This document shows, piece by piece, positions 44,159 through 51,894 of a stretch of DNA of 64,000 nucleotides. The notes beneath the pieces were generated by a model that saw only the letters and a list, made by a program, of their open reading frames with translations, did no database searches and was not told the origin of the DNA. Positions within the stretch are counted from its first letter, which is position 1, and each line of letters begins with the position of its first letter. The stretch covers positions 40,931 through 104,930 of the forward strand of contig CAZMQV010000002.1 in assembly GCA_964568675.1 (NCBI GenBank), in the 5' to 3' direction. Both the position numbers and the translations under genes were made by a program. Origin of the DNA: UPXZ01 sp964568675 (lineage in GTDB: Bacteria > Bacteroidota > Bacteroidia > Bacteroidales > Paludibacteraceae).

Positions 44159-46291
44159 ATGATTTCAGAAAAACTGATTACTCTTTTAGTTAATTCCAGC
44201 CAACATTCTCCACGCGTAGTGCGCAATACGTTGACGCTCATTGAAGAGGGTGCAACAATCCCATTCATTAGTCGTTACCGAAAAGAAGCAACCGATGGAC
44301 TCGACGAAGTGGCTATTGGCGAGCTGAAAGAGCAGTATGAAAAATTGGTAGAGCTTGCCAAACGCAAAGATACGATACTGAAAACCATAGAAGAACAAGA
44401 AAAACTGACAGATGAACTTCGCATTAGAATAGAATCGTGTTGGAATGCTACAGAATTGGAAGATATTTACCTACCCTTCAAGCCCAAACGTCGCACGCGT
44501 GCTGAAATAGCTCGTGAAAAAGGACTGGAATCATTAGCCAAAATTTTGATGAAACAGCAAAGTATTTCAGTTCATAAAGCCGCTCAACAATTTGTAAATA
44601 CACATGTTGCCGATGCCGATGAAGCGCTGAAAGGTGCCAAAGACATCATAGCGGAATGGGTAAATGAAAGTGAAAATGCCCGGAGCTCGGTTCGGGCTAT
44701 TTTTTCATACGATGCAGTTATAACTTCCGTTTTAGTAAAGGCTAAAGAGGACGAAGCCCAAAAATACAGCGATTATTTTCAGGTAACTGAAAAACTATCC
44801 CGTATTTCATCACACCGTTTGCTTGCCATGCGACGCGGCGAGGCAGAAGGTTTTCTGAGAGTTTCTATTTCGCCCGACGATGATAAGTGTACCGAACGTT
44901 TGCTTCGGATTTTCAAACGCGCCGACAATGAGTGTGCCGACATGGTAGCCGAAGCTGTGATTGACGCATATAAAAGATTGCTTAAGCCTTCGATAGAGAA
45001 TGAGTTTGCTACATGGAGCAAAGAAAAAGCGGACATTGCCGCGATAGCAGTTTTTGCTGAAAATCTTAAACAATTGTTACTCGCCGCTCCACTTGGGCAA
45101 AAACGCATTTTGGGGATTGACCCGGGATTTAGGTCTGGATGTAAAGTAGTATGCCTCGATGCGCAAGGCAATCTGCTGCATAATGAGAACATATATCCTC
45201 ACCCACCTCAAAATGAGCATTCGCAATCGCAACGAAAAATTCAAAAAATGGTTGAAGCGTATGATATTCAGGCAATTGCCATAGGTAATGGGACGGCTAG
45301 TCGCGAAACTGAACGCTTCATTCAAAATATTCGTTATGATCGGAAAGTACAGGTATTTGTCGTAAGTGAAAATGGCGCATCCATCTATTCGGCATCCAAA
45401 ATAGCACGCGATGAATTTCCCGAATATGATGTTACGGTGAGAGGCGCAGTATCCATTGGACGTCGCTTGATGGATCCACTTGCCGAATTGGTTAAAATCG
45501 ACCCAAAATCTATTGGAGTGGGTCAGTATCAACATGATGTAGATCAGATTCAACTCAAAAAATCGCTTGAACTGACAGTGGAAAACGCGGTAAACAAAGT
45601 GGGAGTTAATCTGAACACAGCCAGCAAACATTTGCTAATGTATGTATCAGGTGTAGGGGCGCAATTAGCCCAGAATATTGTTGATTTTAGAGCAGAAAAT
45701 GGTGCGTTTATCAATCGGAAAGATCTGTTGAAAGTACCAAAATTAGGTGCAAAGACTTTCGAACAATGTGCCGGATTTTTACGTATTGATAATGGAAACA
45801 ATCCGCTCGACAACTCTGCGGTACATCCCGAAAGCTATCCAATTGTGCAACAAATGGCAAAAGATTTGAAGAAAGACATCAAAGATTTGATTGGCAACAG
45901 CTACCTTCGGAAAGAAGTGGATTTGAATAAATATATCTCCGAAAAAGCGGGTCTACCAACGCTCAATGACATCATGGATGAGTTGGAAAAGCCTGGACGC
46001 GATCCACGTTCAGTTATCAAGGTATTTGAATTCGACCCGAATGTAAAAACGATCAATGACCTGCTTGAAGGGATGGAACTTCCGGGAATAATAACAAATA
46101 TCACAAATTTTGGAGCATTTTGCGATGTTGGAATTAAAGAAAATGGATTAATTCACATCTCCAACTTATCCAACAAGTTTGTAAGCAATCCTGCAGACGT
46201 GATAGCGCTTCATCAGCATGTCATAGTTCAGGTATTGGAGCTCGATTTTTCCCGTAAACGAATCCAATTAAAGCTGATTTCAAAAGTATGA
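44159..46291 (+). CDS. tex: Tex/YhgF-family RNA-binding transcription accessory protein
   Basis: A 710-residue Tex protein, which binds nucleic acid and influences transcription. Domain order is the helical N-terminal TEX domain (TLIEEGATIPFISRYRKEATDGLDE, YLPFKPKRRTRAEIAREKGLESL), the YqgF/RuvX-like domain with ILGIDPGFRSGCKVVCLD, the helix-hairpin-helix region (GVGAQLAQNIVDFRAENGAF), and a C-terminal S1 domain (GIITNITNFGAFCDVGIKENGLIHISNL). Length is slightly short of the common 770 but all domains are present. It may be cotranscribed with the upstream lipoprotein. Confidence 0.94.
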   Translation: MISEKLITLLVNSSQHSPRVVRNTLTLIEEGATIPFISRYRKEATDGLDEVAIGELKEQYEKLVELAKRKDTILKTIEEQEKLTDELRIRIESCWNATELEDIYLPFKPKRRTRAEIAREKGLESLAKILMKQQSISVHKAAQQFVNTHVADADEALKGAKDIIAEWVNESENARSSVRAIFSYDAVITSVLVKAKEDEAQKYSDYFQVTEKLSRISSHRLLAMRRGEAEGFLRVSISPDDDKCTERLLRIFKRADNECADMVAEAVIDAYKRLLKPSIENEFATWSKEKADIAAIAVFAENLKQLLLAAPLGQKRILGIDPGFRSGCKVVCLDAQGNLLHNENIYPHPPQNEHSQSQRKIQKMVEAYDIQAIAIGNGTASRETERFIQNIRYDRKVQVFVVSENGASIYSASKIARDEFPEYDVTVRGAVSIGRRLMDPLAELVKIDPKSIGVGQYQHDVDQIQLKKSLELTVENAVNKVGVNLNTASKHLLMYVSGVGAQLAQNIVDFRAENGAFINRKDLLKVPKLGAKTFEQCAGFLRIDNGNNPLDNSAVHPESYPIVQQMAKDLKKDIKDLIGNSYLRKEVDLNKYISEKAGLPTLNDIMDELEKPGRDPRSVIKVFEFDPNVKTINDLLEGMELPGIITNITNFGAFCDVGIKENGLIHISNLSNKFVSNPADVIALHQHVIVQVLELDFSRKRIQLKLISKV

Positions 46292-46385
46292 TACTCATTA
46301 GCATGAATTTTGATGATTAATATTTTCGATTTATTTATATCAATAAAGTAAGTTCAATATTATACACATAAACAAATTGTTCGAA

Positions 46386-46967
46386 ATGAAAATTACAAAA
46401 AAAATATTTATATCACTGTTGTTCATGATTTTGATGTTTAATGTGAGCGCACAAGACGACCTTTCCAAACAATTGTGGAAGAATTTCAACTTTGGATGGG
46501 ACGTTTACAAAAATGAAGATTATAGATGGAGAAACAGCTTTATCGGAACAGCTTATGTGCAAAATTTTGAAGCGCTACCTGCTGCCTGGTGGTCAGCCGG
46601 ATTAAGAATAAATTGGAGTAAATATACATTGTATCCTGCAGGCGAATTTGGAATGGGCGGTAACAAAGCTAATCTGAAAACCACTTCGATATCAATCCCC
46701 GCACAACTTGGATATCAGGTATATCAACATAAAGGCATGGGTATGAGCCTTTACACCGGTCCCAGTTTCGAGTTGTTGCTTGGCTCCAAATTGGACGGAT
46801 ACCCTTATGACAATATCAACCATTTCCAAACAGGGTGGACTTTTGGTAGCACTTTGCAGTTCCTATATCTTTTGCGCGCAAGGATCGCATACACCTATTA
46901 CCCAACTTCACTCTTGTCTGAAAAGAATTTGCCCCGGAAAGCAATAACTTTCTCCATCGGGTTTTAA
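46386..46967 (+). CDS. Small outer-membrane beta-barrel protein
   Basis: A 193-residue exported protein. The signal MKITKKIFISLLFMILMFNV is followed by SAQDDLS. The mature chain is rich in Tyr, Trp and Gly with alternating strands (WWSAGLRINWSKYTLYPAGEFGMGG, SIPAQLGYQVYQHKGMGMSLYTGP, RARIAYTYYP) and ends with ITFSIGF, a C-terminal Phe as expected of a beta-barrel. It is the size of the small porin-like proteins (PorT/OmpW type) of Bacteroidota. The ATG at 46386 was used because the TTG at 46377 would place two extra residues ahead of the signal. No partner is evident. Confidence 0.6.
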   Translation: MKITKKIFISLLFMILMFNVSAQDDLSKQLWKNFNFGWDVYKNEDYRWRNSFIGTAYVQNFEALPAAWWSAGLRINWSKYTLYPAGEFGMGGNKANLKTTSISIPAQLGYQVYQHKGMGMSLYTGPSFELLLGSKLDGYPYDNINHFQTGWTFGSTLQFLYLLRARIAYTYYPTSLLSEKNLPRKAITFSIGF

Positions 46968-47147
46968 TATGCACACAATCTGACAGATAAATAGATGATT
47001 GCGTGGGATTCTGCGTCAAAAATCATTTATTCTTCCCACAATAAAAAGCAGAATGATATTCTTGTGATGAGTTTATCGCTTAGAACGAAATTTCATCTGA
47101 TAAGCAAAATTTACGACGAATAACAACATAGAATCAATATAAAACCT

Positions 47148-47155
47148 TATTTTTG
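47148..47155 (+). promoter_or_regulatory. yicC-gmk-nadD -7 box TATTTTTG
   Basis: Matches TAnnTTTG, about 42 bases ahead of yicC. No well-placed -33 element was found. Confidence 0.55.
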
Positions 47156-47196
47156 TAAATAATTTCGTTTGTTAAATTTTTAATACTACTTGAATT

Positions 47197-48072
47197 ATGC
47201 AATTATCCATGACCGGTTTCGGAAAAGCGATTGGCGAAATCAACAACAAAAAAATAATTGTTGAAGTTAAATCCTTAAATAGTAAACAGTTGGACCTTTC
47301 AACTCGAATATCCAATCTCTATCGTGAAAAAGAACTGGAAATACGGAGCAAAGTAGGACAAAGAATGGAGCGCGGAAAAGTTGAATTTTCGCTCTATATC
47401 GATAATTCAAGTAAAGAATCGAGCGCAAAAATCAATCAGAATGTGGTTAAAGCTTATTACGAACAATTACTTGAAATAACTAATAATACCGGTATTCCTT
47501 TGCCACAAGATTGGATGTCAGTTCTGTTACGATTGCCCGATACACTGAAAACCGAAGTTGAAGAGCTTGACGAAGCCGAATGGACTAACATTCTGACACT
47601 TATAGATAAAGCCATTGATCAGGCGATCGAATTTCGCCATCAAGAAGGAAATATACTTGAAAATGTGTTCACTCAGAAAATTAATAAAATAAGCGAATTG
47701 CTTGTGGCTATCGAGCCTTTCGAGAACGAAAGAGTTGATAAAATTAAAGCTAAGCTGGACGAGAATCTGCAGATTCTTTCAGATAAAATTGATTATGACA
47801 AGAACCGTCTTGAGCAAGAACTAATTTTTTATATTGAAAAATTAGATGTAAACGAAGAGAAAGTACGCCTGAAAAATCACCTCGACTATTTTATTCAAAC
47901 AATGCTGCATGAAAAATCAACAGGTAAAAAGCTTGGTTTCATCGCGCAAGAAATAGGTAGAGAAATTAATACGCTTGGCTCCAAGTCCAATCACAGCGAA
48001 ATGCAAAAAATAGTGGTAATGATGAAAGACGAACTGGAGCAAATCAAAGAACAAGTGCTTAATACACTTTAA
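47197..48072 (+). CDS. yicC: YicC-family endoribonuclease
   Basis: A 291-residue YicC protein, a stress-linked endoribonuclease family in bacteria. MTGFGKAIGEINNKKIIVEVKSLNSKQLDLSTRI at the start is the classical N-terminal signature. Further segments are RGKVEFSLYI and LDENLQILSDKIDYDKNRLEQEL, and the C-terminal domain has KKLGFIAQEIGREINTLGSKSNHSEMQKIVVMMKDELEQIKEQVLN, the most conserved part. It is the first gene of yicC-gmk-nadD, a very common Bacteroidota order, separated by 48 bases from gmk. Confidence 0.93.
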   Translation: MQLSMTGFGKAIGEINNKKIIVEVKSLNSKQLDLSTRISNLYREKELEIRSKVGQRMERGKVEFSLYIDNSSKESSAKINQNVVKAYYEQLLEITNNTGIPLPQDWMSVLLRLPDTLKTEVEELDEAEWTNILTLIDKAIDQAIEFRHQEGNILENVFTQKINKISELLVAIEPFENERVDKIKAKLDENLQILSDKIDYDKNRLEQELIFYIEKLDVNEEKVRLKNHLDYFIQTMLHEKSTGKKLGFIAQEIGREINTLGSKSNHSEMQKIVVMMKDELEQIKEQVLNTL

Positions 48073-48120
48073 TACTTAGCTTTTATATTACAGTCGCAAT
48101 TCAGAAACCACTTCGATCAA

Positions 48121-48684
48121 ATGCAAAAACTAATCATATTCTCAGCGCCATCAGGTTCAGGTAAAAGTACTATTATTAACTACTTGCTTGAACAAAATCT
48201 GGGTTTGGAATTTTCTATTTCAGCCACTTCGCGCCAAGCTCGCGGAAATGAAAAATCGGGAGTTGAATACTACTTTCTATCCAATGATGAATTTGAAAAA
48301 CAAATTGCGAATAATGAGTTCGTAGAATACGAAGAGGTTTATTCTGGTTGTTACTATGGAACTCTTCGCAGTGAAATTGAACGAATTTCTTCGCAAGGTA
48401 AAGTTGTGATTTTTGATGTGGATGTAATTGGAGGGCTTAATTTGAAAAAGAAATTTGGAGCTGACGCCTTGTCGCTTTTCATTGCGCCACCATCCATCCA
48501 GTCGCTCCGCGAACGACTTATAAACCGACAAACCGACACTCCTGAAATGATTGACAGAAGAGTAGGCAAAGCAGAATATGAAATGAGTTTCGCTACTCAG
48601 TTCGATAAAGTGGTGATTAATGACGATTTGAATAAAGCTCAAAAGGAAGCGGAACAAATTATCCGTAACTTTATAAATCAGTAA
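48121..48684 (+). CDS. gmk: Guanylate kinase
   Basis: Phosphorylates GMP to GDP with ATP. 187 residues, normal length. Walker A is FSAPSGSGKSTIINYL at the N-terminus, followed by the GMP-binding segment SATSRQARGNEKSGVEYYFLS, EFVEYEEVYSGCYYGTLRSEI, VIFDVDVIGGLNLKKKFG and the lid and C-terminal helix RRVGKAEYEMSFATQFDKVVIND. The order within the yicC-gmk-nadD unit supports cotranscription. Confidence 0.97.
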   Translation: MQKLIIFSAPSGSGKSTIINYLLEQNLGLEFSISATSRQARGNEKSGVEYYFLSNDEFEKQIANNEFVEYEEVYSGCYYGTLRSEIERISSQGKVVIFDVDVIGGLNLKKKFGADALSLFIAPPSIQSLRERLINRQTDTPEMIDRRVGKAEYEMSFATQFDKVVINDDLNKAQKEAEQIIRNFINQ

Positions 48685-48744
48685 GAAATAGAATCGATAT
48701 TTTTGTTTCAGATTTTTTATAAATTACTTGTAAATTTGAGGAGT

Positions 48745-49350
48745 ATGAGTGAAAAGTTAAGTTATAGACGTTACGTTGGATTATTTTTCGGCTCGTTCAA
48801 TCCCATACATCTTGGCCACATTCAATTAGCCGACTTTATTTTTAACTCCACACAGTTGGACGAATTATGGTATGTAGTTAGTCCACGCAATCCTCTTAAA
48901 GAGCAAAAAGGATTGATTGACGAATACCTGCGTAAAGAAATGATTGAATTGGCTGTTGCTGATAAGGATTATCTGAAAGTATCCGATATTGAATTTGAAA
49001 TGCCAAAACCTTCTTATACGATTCATACACTGTATGCTTTGACCTCAAATTATCCTGATTATCAATTTGTTCTGCTTATAGGCAGTGATAATATGCATAT
49101 TTTTGACAAATGGAAAAAATATAAAACCATTATCCGGGAATTTCCTATTATTGTTTATCCTCGTAAAAATTTTGATGCGATTCCTTTTGTAAAAATTTAT
49201 CCTACAATGCAAATTCTGGAAAATGCTCCATTCTTCGAAATATCATCAACAGAAATTCGCGATATGCTTAAAAATGGAAAGGATGTAAGCCAATGGTTAC
49301 ATCCTGCTGTAAATCAATTTATTAAAGAGAATAATCTTTATTCAGAATAA
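48745..49350 (+). CDS. nadD: Nicotinate-nucleotide adenylyltransferase
   Basis: Adenylates nicotinate mononucleotide in NAD synthesis. 201 residues. Nucleotidyltransferase motif GSFNPIHLGH is in VGLFFGSFNPIHLGHIQLA, then SPRNPLKEQKGLID, FVLLIGSDNM and the second signature ISSTEIRDMLKNGKDV. The ATG at 48745 was chosen over a TTG at 48703 because the family starts here and a GAGGAG ribosome site lies just upstream. A TAAATTTG box (48731-48738) overlaps the start region, so an internal promoter is possible. Confidence 0.94.
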   Translation: MSEKLSYRRYVGLFFGSFNPIHLGHIQLADFIFNSTQLDELWYVVSPRNPLKEQKGLIDEYLRKEMIELAVADKDYLKVSDIEFEMPKPSYTIHTLYALTSNYPDYQFVLLIGSDNMHIFDKWKKYKTIIREFPIIVYPRKNFDAIPFVKIYPTMQILENAPFFEISSTEIRDMLKNGKDVSQWLHPAVNQFIKENNLYSE

Positions 49351-49363
49351 ATTAATAACATTC

Positions 49364-49999
49364 TCAAAGATAAGGATTTGATTGCTTCTCTTCGAGAATC
49401 GTTGTAGTAGTGCCATGCCCACTATATACCACCGTATTGGGTGGAAGAGTCATCAATCGACTCTCGATGGAGCGAATCAATGTAGCATAATCGCCTTGCT
49501 CAAAGTCAGTACGTCCGATTGACCCCTTGAAAAGCACGTCACCTACAAAAACTACACCGGCTTCTTCACAATAAAGCGAATAACTTCCGGGCGAATGCCC
49601 CGGCGTATGTAACGCAATTAATTTTGTTTTTCCAAATGTAATTATTTCATTATCTGACATGTAGCTTCCAATAGGCTGTACCGGTTCTGAATAAGGTAAA
49701 CCCCATGCGGCTGCCGCCTGATGCACTTTTGCCAATAAAAACTCATCTTCTTTGCCGGCTTTAGGCATCAACCCATAGCTATCATACAAGTATTTGTTGC
49801 CAAACTGATGATCGAGATGGAGATGCGTGTTCAACACCCAAACTAATTTTAACTGATTTTCCTCAATAAACCGCTTTATTAATTCTTTTTCCTGGTCAAA
49901 CAACATCCCGGCGTCAATCACTGCCGCTTCTCCACTTTCATCCCATATCAAATATGTATTTTCTTGCAATAGATTAAATACGAATGTTTTAATTCTCAT
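49364..49999 (-). CDS. Metallo-beta-lactamase-fold hydrolase (glyoxalase II-like)
   Basis: A 211-residue MBL-fold protein. The metal-binding THLHLDHQFGN is at residues 58-68, preceded by NTYLIWDESGEAAVIDAG. Later metal ligands are in LHTPGHSPGSYSLY and VFVGDVLFKGSIGRTDF, and the C-terminal VVYSGHGTTTTI supplies the last histidine. This is the hydroxyacylglutathione-hydrolase-like subgroup. Bacteroidota lack abundant glutathione, so the thioester substrate is uncertain. It converges with nadD, with the stops 14 bases apart. Confidence 0.88.
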   Translation of the reverse strand: MRIKTFVFNLLQENTYLIWDESGEAAVIDAGMLFDQEKELIKRFIEENQLKLVWVLNTHLHLDHQFGNKYLYDSYGLMPKAGKEDEFLLAKVHQAAAAWGLPYSEPVQPIGSYMSDNEIITFGKTKLIALHTPGHSPGSYSLYCEEAGVVFVGDVLFKGSIGRTDFEQGDYATLIRSIESRLMTLPPNTVVYSGHGTTTTILEEKQSNPYL

Positions 50000-50069
50000 A
50001 TAATTATTTTGATAATTCTTATTACTTTTTATATCAACTATTTATCTGCTGAAATTTCAGTACACAAGC

Positions 50070-50690
50070 TCAATAAGGTACATAAACCACTTTCTTTGTT
50101 TCAAAAAACTCACCATCAAAGCATGCTTTCAATTCAAATACTTCAGCAATTTTCCGATAATTACCCATTTCTCTTTCAAGCTCACCACCTTTTAAGCATA
50201 TTAAACCATTTGGTACCGGGTTTTGTTGCTTTGTGCTTATGTTTTTTCGTGATAATTTCACTAAATCATCCAAAGGCATCACAGCTCTACTTACAACAAA
50301 ATCAAACTTAGCTTTCTCTTCTTGAATGCGTTGATGCTTCAATTCGATATTTTTCAATCCAATAGAATTTGACACTTCCTGCGCCACTTTTATTTTCTTC
50401 CCAATGCTATCAATGAGTGTGAATTTTACTTCCGGAAAAAAAATTGCTAACGGAATGCCCGGAAATCCGCCACCGGTTCCGATGTCAATTATTTTGCTAT
50501 CTGCTTTGAACTTAAAGTATCGGGCAATTCCCAGTGAATGAAGCACATGACGCTCATACAGATTCTCGATATCTTTGCGCGAAATAACATTTATTTTTGT
50601 ATTCCAGTCGGAATATAAGTCATAAAGGGCAGCAAACTGCCTCTTTTGAACCTCAGTAATATTGGGAAAATATTTGATTATTTGTTCCAT
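50070..50690 (-). CDS. rsmG: 16S rRNA (guanine527-N7)-methyltransferase
   Basis: Methylates G527 of 16S rRNA. 206 residues. RsmG features are QKRQFAALYDLYSDWNTKINVISRKDIENLYERHVLHSLG at the N-terminus (the family start with LYERH-HSL), the SAM motif IIDIGTGGGFPGIPLAIFFPEVKFTLIDS, and VVSRAVMPLDDLV. It has a -7 box on its own strand (50720-50727) and is divergent from fabD. Confidence 0.95.
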   Translation of the reverse strand: MEQIIKYFPNITEVQKRQFAALYDLYSDWNTKINVISRKDIENLYERHVLHSLGIARYFKFKADSKIIDIGTGGGFPGIPLAIFFPEVKFTLIDSIGKKIKVAQEVSNSIGLKNIELKHQRIQEEKAKFDFVVSRAVMPLDDLVKLSRKNISTKQQNPVPNGLICLKGGELEREMGNYRKIAEVFELKACFDGEFFETKKVVYVPY

Positions 50691-50719
50691 GCGAGTTTTT
50701 CTTAGTGATAATTAAAAGT

Positions 50720-50727
50720 CAAAATTA
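50720..50727 (-). promoter_or_regulatory. rsmG -7 box TAATTTTG
   Basis: Minus-strand TAATTTTG matches TAnnTTTG, about 30 bases ahead of the rsmG start. Confidence 0.5.
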
Positions 50728-50772
50728 CTCTTTTTTTTTCAAACGATAAAATTAAACAGTCGAATACATTTT

Positions 50773-50804
50773 TTTGTCAAAACCGGTATTATTTAGTACC
50801 TTTG
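50773..50804 (+). promoter_or_regulatory. fabD promoter, TTTG-N20-TACCTTTG
   Basis: TTTG (50773-50776) and TACCTTTG (50797-50804) are 20 bases apart, a full consensus match, about 31 bases before the fabD ATG. Confidence 0.8.
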
Positions 50805-50835
50805 TAGTCGCAAAATTTTTATAATATAAATAATT

Positions 50836-51711
50836 ATGAGAGCATACGTTTTCCCTGGTCAGGGAGCACAATTTGTTGGAATGGGTAAGGATTTGTATGA
50901 CAATTCACCCATTGCCAAAGAGTATTTTGAGAAAGCAAATGATATCCTCGGTTTTCGGATTACCGATTTGATGTTTGAAGGCACTCCCGAAGACCTACGT
51001 CAAACAAAAGTAACACAACCTGCAGTTTTTCTTCATTCAGTAATTAGCTCCATCGCATTAGGAGACGAGTTTAAACCCGAAATGGTTGCAGGACATTCAC
51101 TCGGCGAGTTTTCGGCATTAGTAGCCGCAGGAGCATTAACATTCGAAGATGGATTAAAATTGGTTTACGCGCGTGCAATGGCAATGCAAAAAGCATGTGA
51201 GATTGAACCATCAACTATGGCAGCCGTACTTGGTATGAGTGATGAAGATGTTGAAGCCGTTTGCGAAGAAGTGAACAAAGAGTTTGTGGTAGTTCCGGCA
51301 AATTATAATAGCCCTGGTCAGTTGGTTATTTCTGGTTCAATTGAAGGAATTGATAAAGCTTGTGAAATTCTGAAAGAAAAAGGTGCCAAACGTGCGTTAA
51401 AACTTCCTGTAGGTGGTGCTTTCCACTCTCCACTGATGGAACCAGCTCGCAAGGAATTACAAGCTGCCATTGAAGCAGCGGTAGTAAGTGCGCCAATTTG
51501 TCCGGTTTATCAAAATGTAAATGCAAATCCACAAACCGATCCAATTTCAATTAAGAAAAACCTGATTGCGCAGCTTACAGCCCCGGTACGTTGGACTCAA
51601 ACAGTGAAAAATATGATTAACGATGGTGCGAATGAGTTTTTCGAACTTGGACCGGGCGATGTGTTGAAAGGACTAGTTAAGAAAGTTAGTTCTGACGTTA
51701 TAGTAGGGTAG
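50836..51711 (+). CDS. fabD: Malonyl-CoA:ACP transacylase
   Basis: Transfers the malonyl group from CoA to acyl carrier protein, starting fatty acid elongation. 291 residues. The nucleophile Ser88 is in GHSLGE (residues 86-91), and the catalytic His197 is in GGAFHSPLM. Other family segments are FPGQGAQFVGMGKDLY and NYNSPGQLVISG. A consensus promoter and a strong terminator frame it, so it is transcribed alone rather than inside a fab cluster. Confidence 0.96.
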   Translation: MRAYVFPGQGAQFVGMGKDLYDNSPIAKEYFEKANDILGFRITDLMFEGTPEDLRQTKVTQPAVFLHSVISSIALGDEFKPEMVAGHSLGEFSALVAAGALTFEDGLKLVYARAMAMQKACEIEPSTMAAVLGMSDEDVEAVCEEVNKEFVVVPANYNSPGQLVISGSIEGIDKACEILKEKGAKRALKLPVGGAFHSPLMEPARKELQAAIEAAVVSAPICPVYQNVNANPQTDPISIKKNLIAQLTAPVRWTQTVKNMINDGANEFFELGPGDVLKGLVKKVSSDVIVG

Positions 51712-51728
51712 TATTTACCAAAATAATT

Positions 51729-51768
51729 ACAAAAAAACACAATGAAAAATCATTGTGTTTTTTTTGTA
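51729..51768 (+). terminator. fabD terminator
   Basis: AAAACACAATGA (51734-51745) pairs perfectly with TCATTGTGTTTT (51750-51761), with a four-base loop and a run of Ts after it. Confidence 0.9.
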
Positions 51769-51774
51769 ATTTCC

Positions 51775-51805
51775 TTTGAATTAAAGATTTTTTTCTGTAA
51801 TTTTG
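51775..51805 (+). promoter_or_regulatory. Biotin carboxyltransferase gene promoter, TTTG-N19-TAATTTTG
   Basis: TTTG (51775-51778) and TAATTTTG (51798-51805) are 19 bases apart, a full match, giving a leader of about 85 nt. Confidence 0.75.
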
Positions 51806-51894
51806 ACGCATGAATTTGTTTAGTTTTATTTATTTTATTTGTAAATTATAAACAATTATTTTTCCATACAATAAACTTTCAAAATAGAGCCTTT

